Notes: generated by a model from the sequence alone, not told the origin. DNA of 6,050 nucleotides from JBELHJ01 sp042091495 (GCA_042091495.1 JBELHJ010000087.1:1-6050); one strand, 5' to 3'. Counted from the first letter of the stretch, positions 1-6,050 are shown. Translations and numbers: made by a program.

Positions 1-253
1 TGTGTTTATTTAAATTGCGAATAATTAAACGCTTATAATCTTTAGCTATGTATTTAGGGATAAGTTGAGTCCAGTGATATTTTTTTTCCGGTGACATATT
101 ACTTAATACATGCCATAAATCATCCCACGAAGCATAAAAATTTTTATCAGAATCAAAAAATATATTGGTGCCCCGTATAGTTTTAAGTTTAAAAAACTCA
201 AAATGCGAGTCATTAAATTCAAATGATAATATTAGGTCCTTGTTAGGCTTCAT
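1..253 (-). CDS. Unknown protein, N-terminal fragment (3' end outside window)
   Basis: The frame opens with ATG at 253-251 and stays open for 84 codons to the window edge, so the C-terminus is missing. The start is supported by its position 10 bases after the TerB stop and by an in-frame TAA a few codons upstream (280-278). I do not recognise the protein. The N-terminus is aromatic- and charge-rich and probably begins with beta strands (LILSFEFN, HFEFFKLKT, TNIFFDSD), followed by a Trp-rich segment (WDDLWHVL, KKYHWTQLIPKYI) and a basic stretch (KDYKRLIIRNLNK). There is no signal peptide or membrane helix in the visible part. The tight spacing makes it a seventh member of the operon. Confidence 0.75.
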   Translation of the reverse strand, partial: MKPNKDLILSFEFNDSHFEFFKLKTIRGTNIFFDSDKNFYASWDDLWHVLSNMSPEKKYHWTQLIPKYIAKDYKRLIIRNLNKH

Positions 254-263
254 AAAGCAATTA

Positions 264-782
264 TCAATTCTCTTTTTTTATTTCAACTGCTTCTAAAGTC
301 GATATATTTGGAAGTTTAATATCCTGAATTAAATCACTTAAATTGTTATTTGTTGTTTCATCTAATTTATTTCTATTTAAGTCCTTAAAATATGGGACCT
401 TTCCAAACCTATCGTATAAAATTTCATTAGTAACTTTTAATTTGGATCGTAATAGATTTAAGAACGTTATTTCATTTTCTTCAACTTTATTGTCTGCACT
501 AATAAGTCTAAGTGATATCTCCATTATTAAAAGTTCTTGAACAACAGAAAAATCCGCAGATTTAATTTTTTCAAAAAAATCTGTTAATATTGATTTGCCC
601 TTTGTTTTAATTTCGTTCACCAAAAAACTTAGCTCTTGACTTAAGTCTATATCGTTAAAATATGAGGTGTTTTTGTCAATTTTTTCCATTTCTTCAACCT
701 CAGATTGATCGATGTGACCATCACAGGCCATGACACAGAACGCTGTCTCAAATAAAATCTTTTTAAAATCTATACTTTCCAT
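264..782 (-). CDS. TerB-like domain protein
   Basis: This is a 172-aa soluble protein. About residues 5-120 show the two-lobed, all-helical TerB pattern: AFCVMACDGHIDQSEVEEM (14-32) in the first half and RLISADNKVEENEITFL (92-108) in the second. Each has an acidic turn, D-G-x-I-x-x-x-E in the first and A-D-x-x-V-x-x-x-E in the second, the kind of acidic cluster proposed to bind metal in TerB. Residues 120-172 are a polar, Asn-rich tail with no recognised domain. TerB domains occur in the tellurite-resistance (Ter) clusters and in wider stress or anti-phage gene sets, often near kinases or chaperones, and are usually seen as sensor or adaptor modules. It lies 10 bases downstream of the kinase in the same train. 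No TerC, TerD or TerZ-type gene is in the window, so a tellurite role should not be assumed. Confidence 0.85.
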   Translation of the reverse strand: MESIDFKKILFETAFCVMACDGHIDQSEVEEMEKIDKNTSYFNDIDLSQELSFLVNEIKTKGKSILTDFFEKIKSADFSVVQELLIMEISLRLISADNKVEENEITFLNLLRSKLKVTNEILYDRFGKVPYFKDLNRNKLDETTNNNLSDLIQDIKLPNISTLEAVEIKKEN

Positions 783-792
783 AATTTAATTT

Positions 793-1650
793 TTAAGTTA
801 TAATTATTTTATTGATTGCTTCTAAAAAATCCATACCATTAGTATATCTGTTTTCAATGTCTAACTCTAATGATTTAATTACTATATCGTCTAATTCCTT
901 AGGAATTTTTGAGTCGACTAGAGATGGTGCTGTTGGACGTTTTTTCCTTGCCTCAATAATTTTCTTTCTGAAATCATCAAAATCATAAAATCCTGATATA
1001 TCTATTTCCCAAGGGTATGCACCTGTTAACATTTTATACAATACAATACCGGCAGAAAAAACGTCACTTGCTGGCAGATAAATATTAGAATAACACTCAG
1101 GTGCAAAATAAAGATATCTTCCTGCTGCACTAGATATTTTATCTAATGCATTTACTTCTTGAGCAAGGCCGAAATCTGATAATAGACCTTTAGGTTCTTT
1201 TTTATTGTAACATATTAATATATTATCCGGGTTAATATCTCTGTGAATTATTGAATTAGAGTGTGCCTTAGATAGACCTTTTAGAAAATCAGCTTGAATT
1301 TTTAATGTCTTTTCTAACGAAAGCTTAATTTCCCTTTTAAGTAAATCTGATAATGATTCTCCAGAAACAAATTCCATAGCAATGAAATAATATGTTTCAC
1401 CACCTTTTTGAAAGTTATTAGTCTCAAATACACGTACAATGTTTTCATGCGTCAACTTAGATAAAATGAGGGCTTCTTTTATCAAAGTATCCAATTCAGA
1501 GTTTAAAACATATTCAGGTTTTAGAATTTTCAAAACCTGAAGTCCCAAGAATTTATGTTTAACTCTATAAACCTCACCGAATGCTCCCTGCCCTATAAAA
1601 AACTTTATTGTATAGGTATTATTTATAACTTCATCTCGTTTTAAAATCAC
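793..1650 (-). CDS. Hanks-type serine/threonine protein kinase, soluble
   Basis: This 285-aa protein is almost exactly one kinase domain with no membrane helix or sensor domain. Visible motifs are the glycine loop GQGAFGEVY (20-28), VLKIL with the ATP-binding Lys41, the alpha-C glutamate Glu59 in IKEALILSKL, the catalytic loop HRDINPDN (136-143) with Asp138 and Asn143, the metal-binding DFG (159-161), FAPE (182-185), SDVFSAGIVLYKMLTG (195-210) and the late Arg268 in ENRYT. All core catalytic residues are present except that the usual lysine after HRD-x is Asn140. It should phosphorylate Ser/Thr on proteins; likely partners are the Hsp70, the TerB protein or the GrpE-like tail, but this is inferred from position only. 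The start is GTG at 1650-1648: no in-frame ATG lies near the N-terminus before the glycine loop, and an in-frame stop lies a few codons upstream. It follows the Hsp70 stop by 7 bases. Confidence 0.95.
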   Translation of the reverse strand: MILKRDEVINNTYTIKFFIGQGAFGEVYRVKHKFLGLQVLKILKPEYVLNSELDTLIKEALILSKLTHENIVRVFETNNFQKGGETYYFIAMEFVSGESLSDLLKREIKLSLEKTLKIQADFLKGLSKAHSNSIIHRDINPDNILICYNKKEPKGLLSDFGLAQEVNALDKISSAAGRYLYFAPECYSNIYLPASDVFSAGIVLYKMLTGAYPWEIDISGFYDFDDFRKKIIEARKKRPTAPSLVDSKIPKELDDIVIKSLELDIENRYTNGMDFLEAINKIIIT

Positions 1651-1657
1651 AAAATCT

Positions 1658-4207
1658 CTAGTTCGTTAATACGGTTTCATCATCATCTTCAGTGATCGGA
1701 CGATCTAAATTTGGTAATAGATCATATAGACCAACAACAATGGGTCTTAAAGATGCTTTAGTAGGATTGGTAGAAATAATTTGTTTGGCCTGGTTTAAGA
1801 GTGCCCTGGCTTGATTAATATTAGACCAGTCATGAGTGTTAAATTCATCGTCAAAGCCCTTTATCATTGCGATGTCTAACGCAACACCAGCTCCTTGATC
1901 TACTAAGCTGAAATTTAAACTCCTTATTTGGTCCATAAGTTCCTTTGCCAATTGGATGTTTTCTCCATTTACCACGTCATTAACTTGATCTTTATATTTG
2001 GATACAATTTGAGAAGTATTATTATTTCCATATTCCTGATTAATCTCTTCCAACCTTGTAATGAGTTCTGTTAACTCAGATTTAATAGTTGGCCATTCAG
2101 AAGCTTCTCCAACAGCATCAATGCTTTTTAAAACCTTCCGAAGTTTATCTAAAATTTTATTTCTAGTATCGTCATCTTCCCTACCATTTTCTAACATAGA
2201 ACTTAAGTCATTTAAATCAATTTCTATTTTTGAAATTTGATTCTCATCAACTGAGTTTGATGATTCATTTAATAGCTTGACAGAATTTATTGCTTTAGAT
2301 ATTTCAGTTTCTAATTTTTCAGCTGATATACTTGATTTAGTAGAGGTTTCTACGTCGAGTTCTATAGTTTCATCAAGATAAGGAAAATAAACTTCAAACT
2401 TATTTCTTCTTGATGTGTCAACATTAATTGTTAATTCGACATCTGAACCACTTGGTAATAGTTTTGGGAGATCCTCCCCAGTAATAATTACGTCTTTAAT
2501 GTGCTCGTTATTAATTGCCTTGGTACCATCAGATCCTGTATCCCCTTCATATAGTGGAATTTTAATAAAATCTTCTTTATTTCCAGGTCTAATTTGCTTT
2601 TGAGTTTTTAAACCACTTGTTTTTCCTATAGCTGGTAAAGAGGTGTTTTTTTCAAGCCCACTAATTGTCTTAAATCTTATTAGCCCAGTTATATTATCCT
2701 TCAATTCAATTCCGATATTCATAGGTAATGTAGCACTTCCAATTTTTGATCCTTGAATTATAGTAATTTCATTAGGCTCACAATCATATACAGTTCCCTT
2801 AGCATCATAAGTCACAATATTAAAGCTATTAGCTTTACTCGGCTCAAGAATAACTTCAATTAACTCTGAATCTCCATCAATTTCCAGTTTCCCACTAGAC
2901 CATCCTTTATCAGCCCTCACTAGTTCAATTAATAATGATTCAGGAATATTTCCGCTCGTTTTTTCTCTTAGTATGTGAATTGTAATGAATTCTTCTAACT
3001 CAACAGAAGTCGGTTCATATTTTAAATCTAACTGTATTTTAGCCAAATCTCTGTTTTGTAATTCGGTAGGCATTTCTCTTGTAGACGCATACAATGCAGC
3101 ACCAGCAGCAACAGCTGTCATAGGGTCTATGTTTGTGTTTACATTTTTTGAGAGTTGATCATTTAACATTGATCTAAGAAGCGGAGAGTATGTAGGACCT
3201 CCTACCAATAAAACCGTAGCTAAATCACTACCATTGATATTATTTCTATTGATTAAATCTTTACATATATCTATGGCTTGCTGGAAAATTGGCTCAACTG
3301 CAGTCTTGAAGTCTTCCCTTGTGATGGTAAAGTCAAGTTCAAATTCTTCACCGTTATCATCAGTTCCTGGGATTTCACCTATATCTGTTAAAATGTCATA
3401 TGTTTCATTAAAAGATAATTGAATTTTAGCCTGTTCGCCATAAAACTTCATAGCATCCCTTAGAATATTTTTTTTGACCTCATCACTTAAGATATTTTCA
3501 ATTGAAAATTCTTTTTTAAGAAATGGGATTATAACATTGTCTACTACAGCATAATCTAAGTCTTTTCCCCCAAGGTGATTGTCCCCTTCAGTATCAACTA
3601 CTTTCATTATCCCTTCTTCAACCTTAATTAATGCAGAATCAAATGTTCCTCCCCCAAAGTCAAAAACTAGCCAAAAGCCATCTGTTTTACTAGCATCTAA
3701 TCCATAGGCCATAGAAGCAGCAATAGGTTCTTGTAAAAGTTCAACATGAGAGAAACCTGCTAATTCTGCAGCCTTCTGTGTTGCATCAATTTGGGTTGTA
3801 TTAAATTTTGCAGGGACTGTAATTACAGCACTAGAAACTTCATCATCCGTAATAAAAGATTTCAATGTTTTTAGTATTTCAGATGAAAGTTCTTCTGAAG
3901 AATAATCTTTCTCCATAAAGGAACTATGAAATTTTTTATCGGTTCCCATAGTTCTTTTGAACTCGATAAATGCATTGGAGGTATCAGCTTTAAATGAACG
4001 CATGGCTCCAAGTTTATCCCTCTTGTAGCTATTGTAAGCAGAGTCTCCTATAGAGATGGATTTCTTTTTATTAAAAAACACACACGACGGCATTGTGTCT
4101 TTTAAAGTGTCCGTTTTTTTTATTTTAGGCTCTCCACTTTCCATTCTAACTATTGCAGAGTTTGTTGTTCCTAAATCTATTCCGTAATCAATCTTTGTTC
4201 TTCCCAT
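1658..4207 (-). CDS. Divergent Hsp70-family chaperone (DnaK-like ATPase with altered C-terminal half)
   Basis: This is an 849-aa Hsp70, about 200 residues longer than DnaK. The ATPase domain (about 1-385) is well conserved: phosphate-1 loop GIDLGTTNS (9-17), FKR at 83-85 containing the equivalent of the catalytic lysine, VPAKFN (131-136), QEPIAASMAYG (159-169), phosphate-2 loop FDFGGGTFD (182-190), HLGGKDLD (211-218), adenosine motif VLLVGGPTYSP (332-342) and the helix DPMTAVAAGAAL (361-372). A normal DnaK linker does not lead straight into a substrate-binding domain. About 95 residues of predicted beta structure (397-490) intervene before LPMNIGIEL (494-502), GLEKNTSLPAIGKTS (517-531) and IKIPLYEGD (548-556), which resemble the DnaK beta subdomain. 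Residues 625-835 are helical and end in a conserved-looking LRPIVVGLYDLLPNL. There is no signal peptide, so the protein is cytoplasmic. The ATG is 7 bases after the GrpE-like gene. Specialised function unknown; it is not the housekeeping DnaK. Confidence 0.95.
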   Translation of the reverse strand: MGRTKIDYGIDLGTTNSAIVRMESGEPKIKKTDTLKDTMPSCVFFNKKKSISIGDSAYNSYKRDKLGAMRSFKADTSNAFIEFKRTMGTDKKFHSSFMEKDYSSEELSSEILKTLKSFITDDEVSSAVITVPAKFNTTQIDATQKAAELAGFSHVELLQEPIAASMAYGLDASKTDGFWLVFDFGGGTFDSALIKVEEGIMKVVDTEGDNHLGGKDLDYAVVDNVIIPFLKKEFSIENILSDEVKKNILRDAMKFYGEQAKIQLSFNETYDILTDIGEIPGTDDNGEEFELDFTITREDFKTAVEPIFQQAIDICKDLINRNNINGSDLATVLLVGGPTYSPLLRSMLNDQLSKNVNTNIDPMTAVAAGAALYASTREMPTELQNRDLAKIQLDLKYEPTSVELEEFITIHILREKTSGNIPESLLIELVRADKGWSSGKLEIDGDSELIEVILEPSKANSFNIVTYDAKGTVYDCEPNEITIIQGSKIGSATLPMNIGIELKDNITGLIRFKTISGLEKNTSLPAIGKTSGLKTQKQIRPGNKEDFIKIPLYEGDTGSDGTKAINNEHIKDVIITGEDLPKLLPSGSDVELTINVDTSRRNKFEVYFPYLDETIELDVETSTKSSISAEKLETEISKAINSVKLLNESSNSVDENQISKIEIDLNDLSSMLENGREDDDTRNKILDKLRKVLKSIDAVGEASEWPTIKSELTELITRLEEINQEYGNNNTSQIVSKYKDQVNDVVNGENIQLAKELMDQIRSLNFSLVDQGAGVALDIAMIKGFDDEFNTHDWSNINQARALLNQAKQIISTNPTKASLRPIVVGLYDLLPNLDRPITEDDDETVLTN

Positions 4208-4214
4208 AATTTAT

Positions 4215-5195
4215 TTATTCTCCTACACTAACTTCTATTTGTGCTGATTGTATCATTATACCATTGAAATTAATTTGGGGTTTAATGATTCTGGTGATTA
4301 TTTGTTGACCAGACTCTAGTGAATCATCAGTAACGAAATTTGCTACTACCTTCATACCATCATTATATGGTTTATTTAGCATGTCAATCATTTCATATCC
4401 GTTCAACTTAAAGGTGTCTTTAATTCTTTGTAAGGCTTTTGTGAGCTGTTTTAACCCTCTTGTATCATCAGGCATACTTGCAATATTTTTTTGCATCCTT
4501 ATAATTTCGTCACTAACTTTTATTGCAAGTGAATGATCAATATCTTTATTGGAAGTGTTTGTGATTTGTTGTTTTTGTTCCGTTAACTTAGACTCATACA
4601 GATTAATTAATTTTTCATCTAATTTTAATTGTTCCGATTCTAATTTGCTCGTTGATAGAGAAACCCTTTTTCTTAAAAAATAAAAAAGAAACAACACTAA
4701 GACAAAAACAGATGATAAAAGCAAGTAAGCCCATAATGATTTTGAGTTCAAAGAAATGTTTAAGCTTTCAAAATCTCTAGCTGTTTTTTGATTCACATCT
4801 GAAATAGATTGTGTTAATGATGATTGCTTTAATAAATTCTTCTCGTAATTCTCGTTAATTAATCTTTCGAGCATGTCAAGTTTTGAAGAATACGATATAC
4901 TAATTGTGTCTATTTTAGTTGAGATACTTTCTAGCCGAATTGAGACGGCTTGTAGTGTCTCATTTTGTGATGCTATTATGCTATCAACATATTTATTATT
5001 TTTATTTTGTTTGGCAAAGGAATCTAATAGAATAGATTTCACCTCAAAATAATTCTTTTCAAGATTGTCAATTTGTATTTCTAGATCATTTATGATTTTA
5101 TCATTTAATAGATTCTGGGTTGTAGAAATAGAGTCGCTTTGTCCGAAAGAAAAAGTAACGAACAGTACAGTTACTAAAATTAATTTCATTTTCAT
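4215..5195 (-). CDS. Membrane-anchored coiled-coil protein with GrpE-like C-terminal domain
   Basis: This is a 326-aa bitopic membrane protein. Residues 1-18 form a Sec signal peptide (MKMK, a hydrophobic core, then FSFG before Gln19). Residues 25-150 are polar, heptad-like and probably an extracytoplasmic coiled coil. A transmembrane helix spans about 154-174 and is followed by RKR, which places the C-terminus in the cytoplasm. A second helical stretch covers about 182-265. The last 80 residues resemble the end of GrpE: a helix with LKQLTKALQRI, then NGYEMIDMLNKPYNDG (compare GrpE GVE.I...GEPFDP..HEA), then a beta-rich part with SGQQIITRIIKPQINFNG (GrpE has G.V......GY...GR.LRPA.V.V) and a final valine-rich strand. 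GrpE releases ADP from Hsp70, and the next gene, 7 bases away, is an Hsp70, so this is plausibly its dedicated exchange factor. The GrpE match is by eye and distant. It lacks Cys, so it is not a lipoprotein. Confidence 0.78.
   Translation of the reverse strand: MKMKLILVTVLFVTFSFGQSDSISTTQNLLNDKIINDLEIQIDNLEKNYFEVKSILLDSFAKQNKNNKYVDSIIASQNETLQAVSIRLESISTKIDTISISYSSKLDMLERLINENYEKNLLKQSSLTQSISDVNQKTARDFESLNISLNSKSLWAYLLLSSVFVLVLFLFYFLRKRVSLSTSKLESEQLKLDEKLINLYESKLTEQKQQITNTSNKDIDHSLAIKVSDEIIRMQKNIASMPDDTRGLKQLTKALQRIKDTFKLNGYEMIDMLNKPYNDGMKVVANFVTDDSLESGQQIITRIIKPQINFNGIMIQSAQIEVSVGE
5192..5195 (-). other. ATGA stop-start overlap coupling two genes
   Basis: The TGA stop of the CFI-box protein gene lies inside the ATG start of the GrpE-like gene, giving a 4-base ATGA junction. 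Such junctions normally mean translational coupling. There is no Shine-Dalgarno-like sequence upstream, only AT-rich bases, which fits the proposed Bacteroidota host. A second ATG two codons later (MKMK) is an alternative start that would change the signal peptide only slightly. Confidence 0.85.
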
Positions 5196-5830
5196 TTTTT
5201 ATCAATTAGTTTAATAATCATATTAAGACTTTTTTTTATGATGTTGTTAATGGATCTTTTATCTTTTAGTAATTCCACTAGTGATGGTGAGTATTTATAA
5301 TAGAATTTGACAAACTCTCTGCCAATAAAATAATTCAATAAAAAGTCATCTCTAAAATTCCTTAAAACCATGACTTTTGGGTGGTTATAATCTTTGTATA
5401 CCATCGTGGCTATATAACAACCACTTGAACTTTGAGGTTGGTGTATAAATCGCGTTTGTCTTGAATTAAATCCTATAATGTTATCAATTTCTATTCTTTT
5501 ATTACTTCGTATTATCTTGAGATTTTCGATGTATTTATGCTTAGTCTCTTCAGACATTTTAAACTTATTTAAAAACTCAAAAGCATTGAAATAATGTATA
5601 TTAAATCCGTTTTTATTCATTAAATGAATCAAACTAGCCATTGAAACCTGAACAACCTGATCACTAATGTTTTCATAAACTTCAGGAGTTTCTTGAAAGG
5701 TCTCAATAATAAATTTACCCTTTTCATCTAGAGTATTGTTTAGTTTTGTAATTTTTAAAAAAAGGTGATTCCTTGGTTTAGATCTCATTGCTTGGGGCAG
5801 CATATGATCCATATTAGCTCTTCGACTCAT
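5192..5830 (-). CDS. CFI-box C-terminal domain protein
   Basis: This is a 212-aa protein of unknown function. Its C-terminal third (about residues 138-190) matches the CFI-box pattern: CYIAT at 138-142 in place of the usual CFIAT, then Tyr, HPKV at 150-153, LRNFRDDFLL at 156-165, GREFVKFYY at 170-178 and SPSLVELL at 181-188. In this family the block normally sits at or near the C-terminus of otherwise unrelated bacterial proteins, and its biochemical role is not established. Here a basic, amphipathic tail (about 191-212) follows it. Residues 1-137 are charged, soluble and unrecognised. I see no signal peptide or transmembrane helix. The ATG at 5830 is chosen because it overlaps the upstream stop; ATGs at codons 7 and 10 are possible alternatives. 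The TGA stop overlaps the start of the GrpE-like gene in an ATGA junction, implying translational coupling. Confidence 0.8.
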   Translation of the reverse strand: MSRRANMDHMLPQAMRSKPRNHLFLKITKLNNTLDEKGKFIIETFQETPEVYENISDQVVQVSMASLIHLMNKNGFNIHYFNAFEFLNKFKMSEETKHKYIENLKIIRSNKRIEIDNIIGFNSRQTRFIHQPQSSSGCYIATMVYKDYNHPKVMVLRNFRDDFLLNYFIGREFVKFYYKYSPSLVELLKDKRSINNIIKKSLNMIIKLIDKK

Positions 5831-5832
5831 TA
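5828..5832 (-). other. TAATG stop-start overlap coupling two genes
   Basis: The TAA stop of the upstream partial gene shares its last base with the ATG of the CFI-box protein gene. This supports both the start choice of the CFI-box gene and the reality of the partial gene at the window edge. Confidence 0.8.
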
Positions 5833-6050
5833 TGCAGACTTATTTAAAAGTTCAACTGCTTCGTTCATAAGAGTTTGCAGCTCATTAATTGCTTCATATC
5901 CAATTACTTGATCTTTATCAGGAGCAGATTTTAACCAATCTTCTATGAACTCAATAGTTTCATTAATTCTAATTGAAGATTGGCCTACAGAAATGTCTTT
6001 TGCGATTTTACAAAGTGATAATGCTTTATTTCCATCATCCTCATAAGCTA
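5830..6050 (-). CDS. Unknown helical protein, C-terminal fragment (5' end outside window)
   Basis: The reverse strand is open from the window edge to a TAA stop at 5832-5830, giving the last 72 residues of a protein that starts upstream. I do not recognise it. The visible part is soluble, rich in Glu, Asp, Lys, Asn and Ile, and looks all-helical: one helix around ALSLCKIAKD, one around ETITEFIEDWLK, then a linker SAPDKDQ, and a last helix INELQTLMNEAVELLNKSA that ends the protein. There is no membrane segment or known catalytic motif in this piece. Its stop codon shares one base with the ATG of the next gene (TAATG), so the two are very likely translated together and belong to the same operon. 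Continuous reading frame and tight coupling support it being real; function is unknown. Confidence 0.75.
   Translation of the reverse strand, partial: AYEDDGNKALSLCKIAKDISVGQSSIRINETIEFIEDWLKSAPDKDQVIGYEAINELQTLMNEAVELLNKSA

Noticed and set aside
343..540. 65-codon open frame on the plus strand
   Set aside because: It lies wholly inside the TerB-like gene on the other strand, its translation is low-complexity Ser/Leu/Phe, and it has no recognisable motif. It is an antisense shadow.
264..782. Tellurite-resistance operon
   Set aside because: Only a TerB-like domain is present; no TerC, TerD or TerZ-type gene is seen, and TerB domains occur widely outside tellurite loci.
2415..2603. 62-codon open frame on the plus strand
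   Set aside because: It is antisense to the Hsp70 substrate-binding region, has no family resemblance and no independent promoter-like context.
3234..3422. 62-codon open frame on the plus strand
   Set aside because: It is antisense to the conserved Hsp70 ATPase domain, and its composition follows from the opposite strand's codons.
4114..4121. Run of eight A on the coding strand near the start of the Hsp70 gene, a possible phase-variation tract
   Set aside because: Similar runs of 7-8 A occur elsewhere in this AT-rich window (80-87, 5230-5237, 5757-5763), so this is expected by composition. The frame is intact.
4661..4692. A/T-rich imperfect palindrome with T and A runs resembling a terminator
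   Set aside because: It lies inside the GrpE-like gene at the codons for the end of the membrane helix and the RKR motif, lacks a GC stem, and the frame reads straight through.
5138..5195. Lipoprotein signal at the N-terminus of the GrpE-like protein
   Set aside because: There is no cysteine after the hydrophobic core, or anywhere in the protein; the sequence fits an ordinary Sec signal ending FSFG before Gln.
1..6050. CRISPR array, insertion sequence, tRNA/rRNA or phage attachment site
   Set aside because: There is no regularly spaced repeat, no transposase or integrase, no inverted-repeat pair flanking a gene, and no gap longer than 10 bases between genes in which one could sit.

Overview
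The window is an AT-rich stretch filled by one gene train read entirely from the minus strand. Transcription runs from high to low coordinates. Five genes are complete and two are cut by the window edges. Neighbouring genes are separated by only 7-10 bases or overlap by 1-4 bases, so they very probably form one operon whose promoter lies beyond position 6050 and whose terminator lies before position 1. I see no RNA genes, mobile elements, CRISPR or repeats.

The likely host is a member of the Bacteroidota, perhaps a flavobacterium or relative. This rests on the low GC, the A/T-only bases before most starts with no Shine-Dalgarno sequence (typical of that phylum), and a Sec signal peptide ending in FSFG before Gln. 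It is an inference from style, not from a marker gene.

Layout in transcription order: (1) the C-terminus of an unknown helical protein (6050-5830); (2) a 212-aa protein ending in a CFI-box-type C-terminal domain (5830-5192); (3) a 326-aa protein with a signal peptide, an extracytoplasmic coiled coil, one membrane helix and a cytoplasmic tail that looks like the GrpE nucleotide-exchange domain (5195-4215); (4) an 849-aa divergent Hsp70 with a canonical ATPase domain, an apparent extra beta domain before the substrate-binding part, and a long helical C-terminus (4207-1658); (5) a soluble Hanks-type Ser/Thr kinase with a GTG start (1650-793); (6) a TerB-fold protein (782-264); (7) the N-terminus of an unknown protein (253 to the edge).

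The combination suggests a chaperone and signalling module. A specialised Hsp70 would be served by its own membrane-tethered exchange factor and coupled to a protein kinase and a TerB protein. Kinases, TerB proteins and Hsp70-like proteins recur in bacterial stress and conflict gene clusters, but what this set senses or acts on cannot be read from the sequence. No J-domain protein and no PP2C-type phosphatase is visible in the window. The strongest lead for something undescribed is the membrane-anchored GrpE-like protein next to an Hsp70 with rearranged domains.
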